A DNA stretch of 64,000 bases, taken from NCBI GenBank assembly GCA_022225965.2, contig JAKJXP020000085.1:1-64000 (forward strand), written 5' to 3'. The notes under the pieces are model-generated. The model had not been told where the DNA came from, did not search any database, and saw nothing but the letters and a program-made list of their open reading frames with translations. This DNA comes from Diatrype stigma. Taxonomy: Eukaryota; Ascomycota; Sordariomycetes; Xylariales; Diatrypaceae. This document shows positions 1 through 14,084 of this stretch, piece by piece. Numbering within the stretch: the first letter of the stretch is position 1; each line of letters begins with the position of its first letter. The translations under genes were made by a program, and so were the position numbers.

Positions 1-970
<970 letters not shown>

Positions 971-2709
971 ATGGCTTCCCTCCAGCCATCCTTCACAAGT
1001 CCCGAGCGACTTGATGAGTACTTGGATGGTTTCAAATTCAGTAACTCCACCGAAGTCTCGTGGTTTTCCCAGGATGACGGAGCATGGAACATAGAAGCCA
1101 GAATTACCGGCTTAAACTTCGACAGTCGTATAGACCGCTATGTATGAACCATATTTACTATTCCTGATCACCAAACAATTTAGCTAACATACGGGGTTCA
1201 AGCAACCTAGTAACGGCAGTGGGGGCAGGTCCTGCCTCGACATCGTGTAAGCAAAGCCTATATATCTTACAAGGACCTCACAGCTGAAGCTTATGGACCA
1301 CAGGACGATTACGGGTAGTAATAAGGACGAATCTACTGGGCTATCCATCACAAGAGCAAGCTTCAAGTCGCTGGTCACAGCATTTGGGATACCGAAGTCC
1401 TGTCTCCGCGGGACATGGCACCGGGATGGCCAACGCACGTACGCGTTCGACGATTATACTCGGCCTGGCACAACTGCAACCTCCATGGGTAAGACTAAAC
1501 AAACCTCTAATTATCGTATTATTGGACATGTCAGTACTGACATCGCGCCATGCAGCTATCGCCATACACACCCCGTTCATCAGCCTCCCGGCCAAAGACG
1601 AAGGAAAGGACAAGGAACAGTTCAAGGCACCATGCAAGGATGGGTACTATTTCCTAGCTCTGCGTTTATCACCGCAATCGAAGTCAGCAACGTGCATTAT
1701 CATAGCTCCCGACTTAACCACTCCACTGGGAAACACTCTCGTATCCGAACTCAAGGAAAGGATATGGCGTCACCGAGACACAATTCAAGATTGCCCTCTT
1801 TTCTTGCTGTATACCCTCTGTGAGGATTTGGGCCACCGAAATGAGATGCGCAGCGCCCAACTATCCCAGTGCTTCGAAGCGATGGATGGGAGAATGGGGA
1901 AGGTTTGTCAAGACGCGATGCAACAAGGGAAGTATCCAAAAGCGGATAGCTTCTACAGATGCCACAGCACAGTCATTCACCAACTGAACATTCTCCATTG
2001 CCGCCTGGAAAAACTCGGCTATGCCAACCAGTTCGAACAGTCTTCCTGGGCGTTCGTCCGTCGGATGAGCAGTGAGTATCAGTATATGCGAGAAAAGCTC
2101 AACCTACCAGAACAACCACCGCGGCAACAGGAACTACATCGCCAGCAGAGCGAGTATCTAGAGCCAGCGACACATTTGCGACAGACACGACTACTTCACC
2201 ATGAGAAACTGGTAGAGAGATATGTTGCGATGGTAGGTGAACAACTCACGATGCTAAACAGAAAGGTGCTAGAACATCAGAAGCTGATCATACGATGCAT
2301 AGATTGGAAGCAAGAATTCTGAGCGAGATAGTTTGCATGGTCTCGAACAGAACCAGTCGATCAAGATGATTTCCATAGTGATGTTGGTCATCGCACCAGC
2401 TGCGCTGGTTGGGGTAAGTTCATATCAGCACCAGCATTCTTACCACAACGTCCGACACCTATACTGACTGGAAATTTACAGTCTATGTTCGGCACCGAGG
2501 TGTTTGATTTCAATGAAGGGAAGGTCGCGAAGTACTGGTGGGTGGAACTCATCTGGGCCGTCTGCTTAACAATAGCGGTGATGATTTTCTGGATAGGATG
2601 CTTGAAGCGAACAAAGCTACGACACCACTCGCGACGGTTCGATGACCTTGAGAAGGGGGAGTCTGCAATGGGTGATTACAGGAGTATTTCGACTCGGTAT
2701 ACCAGATGA
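971..2709 (+). CDS. CorA-like (Mg2+ transporter-fold) membrane protein, frameshifted
   Basis: A multi-exon fungal gene whose C-terminal part looks like the GMN-less CorA-like proteins common in filamentous ascomycetes. The likely start is the ATG at 971 (MASLQPSFTSPERLDEYL). A long soluble helical region runs from about 1549 to 2322. A hydrophobic segment (MISIVMLVIAPAALVG, 2366-2413) is followed by a clear 68-bp GT-AG intron (2414-2481), a second membrane segment (YWWVELIWAVCLTIAVMIF) and a basic tail ending at 2709. An intron near 1485-1548 is likely; the first exon junctions (about 1140-1290) are unresolved. The helical domain ends at a stop at 2320-2322 in frame 1, while the membrane domain continues in frame 2 (SLHGLEQNQSIKMIS) with no splice sites between. 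The switch lies between 2302 and 2322, so this is a one-base indel error or a decaying gene. No GMN motif is visible. The family is usually assigned to cation transport, but function here is not shown. Confidence 0.55.
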
Positions 2710-5700
2710 AGCAGATAGGGAATGTAAGCATGGATTTCTTCTGTCGACTTGGTTCGGGTGGGTAATAAGCGTACCGCTTGTCATTGCGATGGCTTGTAGT
2801 TAAGGACGATCTAGACAATGTTTCATAGAAGGCGTTGATTAACCTGTTCAGCTATTCTGCTTCGACCTTACATAAAACACCATGACAAAGCTTCTCGAAT
2901 GATCCGGATCATCTGGCAGATATGGGTCAGGCTCCATTACCATCGGTTCTTCTAACCACCAGTATACTATCCCTACTCCCGAAAGAAATTTGTGTTAATA
3001 TCGATGTTACCCCGTCACTTTTACCAATCAGAATAATCTACCATGCTTAAGAAAGCACGACATCTCCTAATGCATTAGGATGAGGGCAGGGTCAGACACC
3101 AAAGCGGGGGTTTCCTTGATAGGAAGAAACGAACCGGAACGATTGAGTATACTCACATGCATGAGGGTAGATAGCGGGGGAGAAGGGGAACAGCGCATCG
3201 ACGTTAGAGAAAACCGGCCATCAAAAGCGCAACGAGTGAAAATCCCAACGGGACTCCTGTTCCTTCAATTATCATGATCCCTTGCTTCGCGCAACATCTT
3301 GAGGCGAACAGTTCCCCATATTCATATCGGCTATGAAAACATACGTACCTACATACGTAGCATAGCCACAACGCTTCGCGTAGATGATTGGTGTCTTGTC
3401 TTACAGCCCCCGTTCTGGCTCGTAGTCCCGCCCGAGTGAGGGGGCCCGTACTCCAGCAGATGATGGTGTTTCTATTAGATGCCACGAGTCCACGACTATT
3501 GAACCCTGCGCCTTAGGAACCGAGCCGGTCACATGTAGTATAAACTGTAAGGGTGTAGCTGATTCAAATTGCCGTCTTCTTTTCCTTAGCAGTCAATGAC
3601 ATGGCTCTTGATGTCGTATGACGAGGCTGTGCTTCGAGCAAGACATCCTCGGGTGGTATTATTGCTGTTAGCTATTATCTAAACTCAGGGGCTGGAAATG
3701 CTCTAGGCGGATTGCGATGGTCACTTTGAAGGCTAGAAGAGAAAGGGAGGGCTATGTTATAAAGGGGGGTAGGGGATGGGGTCGGTTATCTAATCTTTCG
3801 GTATGCTCGGGGTGGCAGTGCTGCGTAGCTTCATGAGGGGTGGTATAGTGATGGCAAGGCTTACTCGGCAGTACATTCCCAATTTGAAATGGTCTATCCA
3901 CTGAATCGAATGGGATGGAGTGTTGATTGCTTAGTTGATTGATGTTCTATCCATCGGTATAACAACTTTATCGATGGCGCTGTTTGTAAGTGGTGATTGT
4001 GGAGATTGTGGTTGTACTGCTAAAGGGGGGACAGCTTGCGAGTTTTATGTGGTACAAAAACAGCATGAATATTATAAGGCGCGTATTTTGAACCCCTTTA
4101 CTGTCGTCGGTTATGTGTTGATTCTTTATTCAGGTAGCATACTAGTTGAGCCCTACTCATATATCAGCAACCGAATAGGGGTAGGTATAGCATGACGAGA
4201 TGGAGTGAAGTGTAAACTTGGGGGTTTCTTTGGTAAGGCTGATTACACCAGGTCCTCTCAACGACCAAATGACACTAAGATTCTCAGAACTGACATTGGT
4301 AGTATTTCCATGGCGACTCATGGCAAAGTTGCTTGTCTACATATGTTGTGGATATGATAGGGGCAGATTCTACCCCGTAACTGAACTGGGTAAGGTCCAC
4401 CTACCCTTCAATAGATATCACATTTCCGCATATCATAGTTGGTTAAGTCCATGAGATGGTTATGGGGCCTTCGAGGCTGCATTGCTTGAGTCTCATCGTA
4501 GAGACATGAACGTTGGGTATCACGTATATAATGCCTGACGGCCCACGGAGGTCATTGGAGCGGTTGAGGTAATTACATAGATAGGGGGTTGGTACTGCCG
4601 TGACGAGGTGCTTCAACGGACTACATATATGTCGGTCAGTCTTCTGCATTTAACGTTATCACAGCCACTGGTCAATCACTGGACAAATGCTTGATTCGAT
4701 TGTATGTAAGAGATCCAACACAAGATATGGCAGTCACTACTCACAATCGTGGTATATGTTTATTTGAGAGCCTGGATGCCGTTGAAAGTTTTCGTGGGCT
4801 AATAGATACCATCATAATAACCCGTGCCTATTTCAAACGTAGGACAGACCTTTTTCGCCTTCGTATGTCTTCTATCACTAGTGGGCGCTTCGACCTCACG
4901 GTAAGTTCGAACTGCGACAACCATAGAAGCCACTCCCTAACGCATGAATCATTATTTGAAGTATAACTACCGTTAGTCCTGATCTCTATGGCATTATCAT
5001 GACGAAGACCAGGTCCACTATCGACAACTTCTCCCCAAAGATGCACACAGCCACCCTTGGCAGTCACAAACCCCTCTCGTCTCGAATGTACTACCCCATT
5101 GATGCAAAATATACGTGGACACGGATGGTGACTTTCCCGCTGGGGGCTGGGGCCGGTGGTGACTTAGAATTTCAATATCCCTTGACCAGTATACTTTGCG
5201 CGTATCCTCGCCTCCCAGCCTTCAAGAATATATCTTGCCACAGGTCTATACTACCCAAATTTGATCTACCTGGCTATTTACACGATAAACGAGGAGCGCC
5301 ACATTATTGATTTGCGACAATTTACGATTACGAGCAATGCACTCACCACACACTAAAGGTCTCTTATACTTGCTTATTAAGGGGGCTGAGGTAGGTAGCT
5401 TGCTTGGCCAGGGGGTAATCTGCGGAACCGAAGAACGGGGACGGCCTAGCTAGTAGTAGTTGGCCCACACCTACTCAACTCCCGGATCTAGTTTGGTATA
5501 TAACATGCCGATGAGATCATTGGCTGAATAATGAGGGGTGGCACGAATACACCTGTGTGGTGATATGTATGCCGGGTGAGTAAGGAGTAAGAGGTGAGAT
5601 CAGGTGAGATGATTATCATAGCCGTACCAATAGACATGCCTTATGTAAGTACTTAGGTAGGCAGACTACGCGGTGTGTAGGGTGGTAATTGCCGTCGTGC

Positions 5701-7527
5701 TTATCGTACAATTGTAGCTACTTGGTATGCCGTTATAGCTATATATACATTTCGACGTAGTACTGTAGGAGCACCTGAAAGGATGAGAGGCATGAAAGTC
5801 ACGGTCCACCGAGGTCCAAAGTCATGCTCCGTAGCAACTGGGTGGTAATAATGGCTCGTAGCTATAGTAACTATCCAGTAGCTACTACTATGTAAGTACC
5901 TATATATGGGAGCCCTCCTTTACCAACCTTGGAATTGTAAATATGCGCAGGAGCTAATCATCGAAGCTTTCGATTCAGGCATTCAGTGCCAATAAGAAGA
6001 AGTTCCAGGGCGCATGTTGAGGCTTAGGCAGGTAGGGAACAGCGGGTAGGCTCACTGACCACTGGCATTTACTGAGTGAGTGCACTGAGCATTGAACACC
6101 GGGCACCGGGCACTGAGCACCTGCACCTGCAGTAAGAGGTCGCCAGTGACCCTTGTAAGCCTCGCTAAGTCTAAACTTTAATATGGGATCTAACTGACGT
6201 GAGTTAGACTAGTGGGTACTAGTGACAAACTAACGGCTTTGATTCGATCAGGCAATCTGACGCTATCGGCACAGCCTCAACCACAGCCCCACAGCCCTTG
6301 GCAACTACATACAATCGGGGGTTGCCCTCCACCGAATTCCTGGTTAACTCCTTAAAGTTCCAGCCAAGGGCTTTGCCTTTCCTGCATTTTCTTGAATCGT
6401 TCGAATTGGCGACCTCTCGACGGTGTTCATCCCGCCCAGATTATGATGTCAAGCCGATGGAGCTGCTTCATCGAGTAAGAGTGCCGAGAGCGGCTAGAGA
6501 CAGGCCGCCGGACTGTGGACAGATCAGAACACGGTCAGACGGTGTAGGGCGAATCGCGCAAGTCGGACGGCGGAGTTGTTGGCCACCGGAATAAGCACGA
6601 CCCAGGAATGAGGGAGGGAGGAAGGGAGGAAGGAAGCGGCCTCCCAAAGTATTCGCCGCCCGGCGGGATTGCGACGCAGCAACGCCGCCTCAGCTGTTAT
6701 GTTACACTGCGCCTCAACATGATCAGTCCTCGAGACGAGACAGGACAATCAGACAATTTGTAAAACGAGACTGCGCCCGCCTCGAATGTTGCTGACTAGT
6801 GACATCCACCATGGTATGGCAGCGTGGCAGCGTGGCAGCATGGCAGCATGGCCTGCCTCAAGGTGTTTCCCGAGATCAGTGATCAGCCAGCGCTACGCTG
6901 TAGTAACTATTCGCCGTCGAAAGTCCAAGCCAGAGTTGCAAGAAGCCAGAAAACTGCCTGGAGCTGTGCTTTTCATTAGTCCAGAGTCCACAAGAGCGAG
7001 CCGCGCGACTAACAACTCTCTCAAGTGACATGTAGAGGATGCCAATGAAAGCCATCACCTACCCGCTTTTGCACTGCCTCGCCTAGGTCGTCTTGGGCCT
7101 TTCGCCATGACCTCTGGGCAGCGGTCAAGGCCACGTACCGGCTACTAGCCTTCCACGCCCCCTCAGCAGCTCAAGGTTTGTCAACTGGATTTTACACATG
7201 CCGTCTGCTTGGGTTGAGTTCCAAGAACGTGCCAAATACTAGTTAGGCGGAGGCAGAGGCAGAGGCAGAGGCAGAGGCGAGGCAGGACTTATAGTCATTG
7301 ACAACATACTTCCATACCCTACTCCGCCCGATCTGCTTGTATATATCACTCCTCGTTCTGCTTCCCAGAGTAAGCTTCCCAGGACTTGTGCCGATTAACC
7401 GATTGAACCAGTCCATACCTTTACTGTCCTTCTTCTCAAGACTATACTGTCATCCCTATCAGGCTCCAAGACAGCCCAGTCTCCTGGAACATACTATTAT
7501 TAATGAAAACGTTTCTTTTCCGGGACC
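2710..7527. other. 4.8-kb gene-poor region
   Basis: Only short open frames with no recognisable domain or conserved motif occur here. The composition is fairly AT-rich between 2.8 and 6 kb and more GC-rich toward 7 kb. It contains many TAGGTA/TACCTA hexamers, a (TGGCAGC)-type run at about 6817-6852 and a GGCAGA tandem at about 7251-7278. It could be a decayed repeat, but I saw no terminal repeats or transposase remnants. The last few hundred bases would contain the promoter of the calcium ATPase. Confidence 0.5.
7251..7278. repeat. (GGCAGA)n microsatellite
   Basis: Four to five copies of GGCAGA lie about 250 bp upstream of the calcium ATPase start codon. The same hexamer recurs in a longer imperfect array near 55.5 kb. 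Confidence 0.85.
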
Positions 7528-10500
7528 ATGCCTAACAATAGCCTCACGCCGTCCCTGGCATTAGACACCCGCACCCGCAACAGAGCCGACACAGTTGGGA
7601 GCAATCGGGCCACCACTCCATCATCTTTCATATCAAGCACATCGAATATATCGAACCCGTTCCTAACCCCTGCCACATCCGAATATGGTTCAAGTTTTAT
7701 CACAATCGAACCCGAGACGGCTCTACAACCGGACCCTGGATCGGAAGCCGACTTCAAAGTCGACAATAACCCGTTTGCGTTCAGTCCTGGTCAGCTAGGC
7801 AAAACGCTGAATCCAAAATCGTTAAATGCTTTCTGGGCTTTAGGCGGCCTCGATGGACTCGAGCGCGGCCTGCAGTCCGATGTCAAAGCCGGCCTGAGCG
7901 TCGATGAGACCTCTGTGCGGTCCAGAATCACCTTCGACCAGGCCGTGCGAAGGGACTCGGGTGGCTACTCAGAAACACCGGATAGTGCTCCTCATGCCCC
8001 CGCACCGGGACCCGACACTTTCGTAGACCGGATTCGAGTCTATGGCAGGAATGTGCTGCCGGCGAAAAAGGCCACCCCTTTATGGAAACTCGTTTTGAAT
8101 GCTTACAACGATAAAGTTATTATACTGCTCTCTGTAGCTGCCATTATATCTTTGTCTCTTGGCTTCTATGAGCTGTTTGGCGTGTACCATCCACCAGGTG
8201 AGACCTCGTTAGACTGGGTCGAGGGGGTGGCTATCATTGTCGCCATTCTTATCGTCACTCTGGTTGGGTCTTTGACCGACTGGCAAAAGGAGCGCGCCTT
8301 TGTAGCGCTATATGCCAAGAAAGAAGACAGAGAGATCAAAGTTGTTCGTTCTGGAAAATCTTTCATGATAAGCATTCATGATCTGCTCGTGGGAGATGTC
8401 GTGCATCTCGAACCCGGAGACATCATCCCGGTGGATGGCATTTATATCGACGGCCACGACCTCCGATGCGATGAATCCTCGGCAACCGGCGAATCAGATG
8501 CGATTAAGAAGATGCCCGCTCAGCAGGTCATGAAGGCCCTAGAATGCGGTGGGAGCCAAAAGGGTCTCGACCCCTTCATTATCTCGGGCGCCAAAGTCCT
8601 CGAGGGTGTCGGCACTTTCCTATGCACTTCAGTTGGTGTCCGTTCCAGCTTTGGTAAGATCATGATGGACGTCCGGACGGAGATCGAAGAGACTCCGCTG
8701 CAGAAAAAACTTGAGGGACTTGCTGTTGCTATCGCCAAGCTAGGTGGCAGCGCGGCAGCGTTCCTCTTCTTCATCCTCCTGTTCCGCTTCCTCGGTGGCC
8801 TTTCCACCAACACGGCAACTTCCAACGAGAAGGCGTCTGAATTTTTAGATATCCTGATTGTAGCTGTCACCATTGTTGTTGTGGCTGTCCCGGAAGGCTT
8901 GCCCCTGGCCGTCACATTGGCGCTCGAATTTGCGACCAAGCGCATGTTGAAAGAGAACAACCTCGTCCGCGTTCTGCGGGCCTGCGAGACCATGGGCAAT
9001 GCTACGACGATCTGCTCCGACAAGACCGGGACCTTGACCACTAACAAGATGACCGTGGTTGCCGGCACATTCGGACATACCAGCTTTGCCAAGGCCGAGA
9101 ACGAGAAGCCCACGGCCCAGGGCATATCCCAGTGGGCCTCGGGCTTGTCGCAGCCTGCTAAGGATGCCATCGTGCAGTCTGTCGCTATCAACTCGACTGC
9201 CTTCGAGGGTCTCGACGATGGCCAGTTCGCCTTCATCGGATCCAAGACCGAAACGGCACTGCTGCAAATGGCTAAGGACCATCTGGGCATGCAATCGCTT
9301 TCCGAAGTTCGCGCCAACGAGCAGGTCGTCCTTATGATGCCTTTTGATTCGAGCAAGAAGTGCATGGGAGCTGTTATCAAGCTGCGTGACGGTTCCGGAT
9401 ACCGCCTCCTGGTCAAGGGGGCCTCTGAGATCCTGCTAGGCTATTGCAACGAGAAAGCCGACATCGATACCCTAGATGAGAGCACACTTGCGGATAGCGA
9501 TCGCGAGGCTTTGGCTTCTGTGATTGACTCCTACGCCAAGAACTCTCTTCGTACCATCGGGATGGTGTATCGCGACTTCGCTCAGTGGCCACCTGCCCAT
9601 GCAGAGTTGGGAGACGAAGGCCATGTAGAGTTTGCTTCCGTCCTCAAGGATCTCGTCTTCCTCGGCATCGTTGGCATCCAGGATCCCGTCAGACCTGGTG
9701 TGCCCGAGGCTGTCCGCAAAGCCCAGCATGCTGGCGTCGTTGTCCGCATGGTGACGGGTGATAACGTCGTCACGGCCCAGGCCATCGCGACTGAGTGTGG
9801 TATTTATACCGACGGCGTTATCATGGAGGGTCCTGCCTTTCGAACCCTCAGTGACGAAGACATGGATGCTATACTGCCAAAGTTGCAAGTTCTCGCGCGG
9901 TCTTCGCCCGAAGACAAGCGGGTACTGGTCACCAAGCTGAAAGCTCTAGGGCACACTGTTGCTGTTACTGGCGATGGAACGAATGACGCGCCGGCTCTTA
10001 AGGCTGCCGATGTCGGCTTCTCCATGGGTGTGTGCGGTACGGAAGTTGCCAAGGAGGCTTCCGAAATCGTGCTGATGGACGATAACTTCGCTTCTATCTT
10101 GACAGCGCTGAAGTGGGGCCGAGCAGTTAACGACTCGGTTCAGAAGTTCCTTCAGGTAAGCAGATGTCATTTATGTATACAATATTTTCTTCCCGTTTAC
10201 AGTTATTAACGTTCACTATAGTTCCAAATCACTGTCAACATCACAGCCGTCCTCCTGGCCTTCATCACCGCAGTGTCATCTGCCGAGATGGAATCGGTAC
10301 TGACAGCGGTGCAACTCCTCTGGGTCAACCTCATCATGGACACTTTCGCCGCGCTGGCCCTAGCCACCGACCCCCCGACCGAGAAGATTCTCGACCGGAA
10401 ACCGCAGCCAAAGAGCGCCCCGTTGATTACCGCCAACATGTGGAAGATGATCGTCGGGCAGGCCATCTTCCAGCTTACGGTCACGCTGATCCTGTACTTC

Positions 10501-11136
10501 GCCGGCGCACAGATCCTGGGCTACGACACCACCAACGCCGACCAGATGCTGGAGCTCGACACCATGGTGTTTAACACGTTTGTCTGGATGCAGATTTTCA
10601 ACGAGTTCAACAACCGCCGCCTGGACAACAAGTTCAACATCTTCGAGGGCGTCCACCGCAACGTCTTCTTTGTCGTCATCAACTTCATCATGATCGGCGC
10701 CCAGATCGCCATTGTCTTCGTCGGTGGCGCCGCCTTCGAGATCAAGCCCATCGACGGCGTGCAGTGGGCTGTCTGCATCATCGTGGCGCTTCTGTGTCTC
10801 CCGTGGGCTGTCCTCGTCCGGCTCTTCCCCGATGAGCTCTTTGCCCGGATCTCGAGGACGGTCGGTCGACCCTTCGTGGTGACCTACGAATTCCTTGGCA
10901 AGTGGCTCAGCAAGTTTGGTCTCTTGTTCAGGAAGAACAAGAAGACTACTACTGCAGACTCCACGGAAACTCAAGAAGTTACCCGTACCTACCCCGATAT
11001 CGTAGTATCCGGGGGCTCGGATGATCACGATAACAATAACACTACCAACAACGAATACCCCAGCATCAACATACAACAACCAAGTGACAATAATCCCACA
11101 ATACAAATAGAAGATCTAGAAAGGGGGCGGAGTTAA
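7528..11136 (+). CDS. pmc1: P-type Ca2+-ATPase, PMC1/PMCA type
   Basis: Pumps Ca2+ out of the cytosol, by family knowledge into the vacuole (yeast Pmc1) or across the plasma membrane. Two exons, 7528-10155 and 10222-11136, are joined by a 66-bp GT-AG intron and give 1180 residues, close to yeast Pmc1. Visible P-type motifs are the actuator TGES at 320-323, PEGLP in the Ca2+-binding fourth membrane segment at 455-459, the phosphorylated Asp498 in CSDKTGTLT, and the hinge TGDGTNDAP at 814-822. The second exon holds the C-terminal membrane segments with conserved QLLWVNLIMDTFAALALATDPPT. The N-terminal 80 residues and the C-terminal 60 (Asn/Asp-rich) are low complexity; a regulatory role for either is inference. 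The ATG at 7528 is chosen because the frame runs without a break into the catalytic domains; the PMC1-versus-PMCA assignment is by general similarity. Confidence 0.95.
10156..10221 (+). other. Intron of the Ca2+-ATPase gene
   Basis: 66 bp, GTAAGC...CTATAG. Removing it joins VQKFLQ to FQITVNITAVLLAF, which restores a conserved P-type ATPase membrane segment. The unspliced frame would stop after 893 residues, before the last membrane helices. Confidence 0.9.
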
Positions 11137-11326
11137 AGGACACGACTGGCAGTTATATTTACTTTGTTATTCAAGCGATAGATGAAGTCTCACGACATGA
11201 CGGTATATGATTAGATCAGAGTATGTAATTATGATATGATTCTTATTTTCAATGTGCGATAGTCTTCAATTCCCTATTGGAACCACATCTTATGTCTTTT
11301 CTTCTCTCGGGTGGTTGTGACTCCCA

Positions 11327-13305
11327 TTAAACCGATTCATGCTGGTCAAGACCATCTCCATCATCTTTCTCCTTGGCCAGAGGAACATCGCCGCCGGCAT
11401 TCTCCCGCCTGAACTCTTCATCCCGTGCTCTTATCTCTGTAAGGACCGTCTCGTTCGCCTTCCAAACCGGCTTGATTTCGAACAGCCTATCCATAGCCTC
11501 CAGCGGGATCGTCTTCGTCTCCGGCACGAGGAAGTACACGAACACGGCAGACAAAAGCATGAGCGACGCGAAGAACATGTATACCCCGAATCCCATGGTC
11601 AGGAACATCTGCGGTGTGAAGCGAGAGATGATGAAGTTCCAAAGCCAGTTGTTAGCGGCCGCCGACGTCTGGCCGAGAGATCTGGTGTTCTGATCGAATA
11701 TCTCCGAATTGATGATCCATGGCGTGCCGTTCCAGCTCGGGGTGTAGAATACAGTCCATAGATAGAAGAAGAATACAGCGGCGGTTCCCGCGCCGGACAG
11801 GTGATCAGAAGGGTGGTTCTCGGGGTCTGCTATGGCGATGTAGATTCCAATATACCTGCTCGTTTTGCATAAGTAGGTGTCTCCTAGCGGATTCTCATTG
11901 GGGAAAGGAAAGGAGTTCTTACCACATGCTTAAGGAGCCTCCGATGGCACCGACTAGGAGAAGGTTCCGTCGACCCATACGGTCGATCAGGTACAACAGC
12001 CAGATAAAGGTGGTAACCGTCTTGATGACTCCATAGATCCCTGTTGTTAGAAAACCAGCACTTGTACCCTGTATTCCTATGCTTTCAAATATGGTGGGGC
12101 TGTAGTAGTTGATAGCGTTGATCCCACACCCATTCTGCCAAAGGAAAAGCATACCGCTGCAAGGCTCAGAGGTCAGTAACTCGAGGGAGTTGGGGTTGAG
12201 ATCAAAGTAAGCTATTTGGTCAACACTCACCCAAGGAAGAACCTCCACTGAACCTCGCGCTGTTTGAGTAAGACGAACGGCTTCCAGAATCCCGCCCCAA
12301 CTTCGGTCCTGTAACGCTCGAGATCATCCTCCATGAAAGAGATTTCTTCGGCGATATAGAGGTCATGGGGCTGTAGCTTTCGGATCCAGCAGAGATTCGC
12401 TATCGCCTCCTCTCGCTTCCCCATGGCGAAAAGCCACCTCGGTGATTCTTTGATCCAGAGGGACCCCAAGAACAGGAGTCCACCGGGGATGAACTGGACA
12501 GCGAAGGGGATCAGCCATTGCTTGTGGCTCGATGGCAGGTTCTCTGATAATCCATAACTGGTTATCATGCGTTAGTAACCGAGGTTGCGATATCCAGCGA
12601 CGGAATGGGATATACTACGGACATGTTAGCTTCTATATCTCATTTCACTGCCAATTACGCTCTTATCTCTGGAATTTATACCCAATTTACACTTACCTTT
12701 ATCCAATAACCGATGAGCCCTCCAAATTGCCAACCAAGCTCATAGAGCCCGACCAGTTGGCCCCTCACCGCAGGTGGTGAGAGTTCAGCGATATCTGGGT
12801 TGAAACGTTTCAGCGACGTTCTAGAACTACGATTCGGCTTGTAGAAAGCTTGTGAAAAGAACTAACAGATGGGCACGATCATAGAGCAGGCGCCTATAGA
12901 GACGCCAGCGAGAACACGGCCCCCAAGTATCAATCCCAGGCCCCGGTCACCATTAGCCCCGAGCATCAACCCCGAACCCAGGAGGAAAACGAGCGAGAAG
13001 ATCAGCAGCGACTTCTTCCGGCCCAGGAAGAAGCAAGCCACGTAGGCGAAGAAGGTGCCGAAGAACGCGCCGGCTTGGTACACGGAGACGATGTTGGCCT
13101 TGGTCAGGGCCAATTGCGAGTCGTCCAGCTCCTCGAACCGGAACTCGTCTGCGAAGGAGGGGAGAGCCAGCGTGGTGCCGATGAAGGCGGAGTCGTAGCC
13201 AATCATGCAGGACGCAGAGGAAGCCACCGAGGCATAGGCGTAGACGCGCCAGTTATAGACGGCCCGAGGGGTCGGTCGGTCCTCCTTGAGTGCGAGAAGC
13301 CCCAT
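11327..13305 (-). CDS. qutD: MFS transporter, quinate permease-like (qa-y/qutD family)
   Basis: A 12-helix sugar-porter-family MFS protein. The N-terminus (MGLLALKEDRPTPRAVYNW, then CMIGYDSAFIGTTLALPSF), the internal ESPRW, and PETKTIPLEAMDRLFEIKPV near the C-terminus match the qa-y/qutD quinate permeases as I know them. Five exons, 13305-12867, 12794-12697, about 12541-12231, 12156-11923 and 11855-11327, give about 536 residues, the family size. At intron 2 the family-typical acceptor (exon from 12557, giving YGLSENLPSS) puts the following exon out of phase with the GTAAGT donor at 12696. The acceptor six residues downstream (exon from 12541) keeps frame but shortens the loop between helices 4 and 5. 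This may be real alternative structure or a one-base error. It is divergent from the dehydrogenase at 14203, with about 0.9 kb between starts. Substrate quinate or a related cyclic acid is inferred from family. Confidence 0.88.
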
Positions 13306-13878
13306 GATGGATTCGGTCGCCTAGTCACAGCAACGAACTGCTGATTCACAGAAGATGAGTCTCCGTCTCCTATGGCCAATTCAAGGGCCGCTATTGACAC
13401 TGGACAAAGGTCGCATGATGACTGATGAGGAGAGTTCGAAAACTCTTCATACATAGTATAACAACCTAGCTGGAATGTCTACCTAGAAATAGTCTAGCGA
13501 CGGGCCCTAGTGGGGGAAAACCTGGGGTTTCAAGCGTCCATTGTTCGTCTTTTCTCGATCGAGGGAGATTTCTTGGCCATCCTGTTACCTCAACTCTACG
13601 TGCAATTTACCAGAAACTATTACGTAGTGAGGGCCAGACCGGGCTCAGGGCCCCCCCTGATCGGCCCCCAAAATCTCCAAAATCTCGACCGCGAATCAGG
13701 AGACGGATCCACCTAGACTAAGGCAGGGTCTGCGTTGCATCGTCCTTCAGATCTTCCACAAACGGCGCCATTAATAAACCTGGGAGGAAGAATGCCGGCC
13801 CTAGGCTACTTTCCCCCGCAGAAGTCCCGGGACTGGTTTTGGGGAACTCAGGGGCTTTTCTTGATAAACTACGTAAGG

Positions 13879-13890
13879 TAAGGTACCTTA
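13879..13890. promoter_or_regulatory. 12-bp perfect palindrome, candidate regulator site
   Basis: TAAGGTACCTTA reads the same on both strands. It sits in the shared promoter about 310 bp before the dehydrogenase start and 570 bp before the transporter start. No protein is known to bind it; it overlaps the general TACCTA-rich character of the intergenic DNA, so chance is possible. Confidence 0.25.
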
Positions 13891-14063
13891 GTAAATTTAA
13901 TGGCGACTAACATATTGCTATAGTCCCCGGAGCTACGGAGTAACAGCGGGTCCATACTATACTTGATTATGTTTAATCTACATCAGAGATTTCACGGAAC
14001 ATCTCACCATCAGCGGGGTGGCTGGTTGCAGGCTGCGTTGACGGAGAACGGGAAGGACTGCGT

Positions 14064-14084
14064 TGTGTGTGTGTGTGTGTGTGT
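14064..14084. repeat. (GT)n microsatellite
   Basis: About ten GT dinucleotides in the 5' region of the dehydrogenase gene. Confidence 0.9.

Noticed and set aside
2710..7000. Possible decayed transposable element
   Set aside because: No terminal inverted or long direct repeats, no integrase or transposase-like peptides were found by reading; repeat status cannot be judged without a genome search.
8520..9416. 298-residue minus-strand frame inside the Ca2+-ATPase gene
   Set aside because: It overlaps the catalytic core of the ATPase on the opposite strand and shows no domain of its own.
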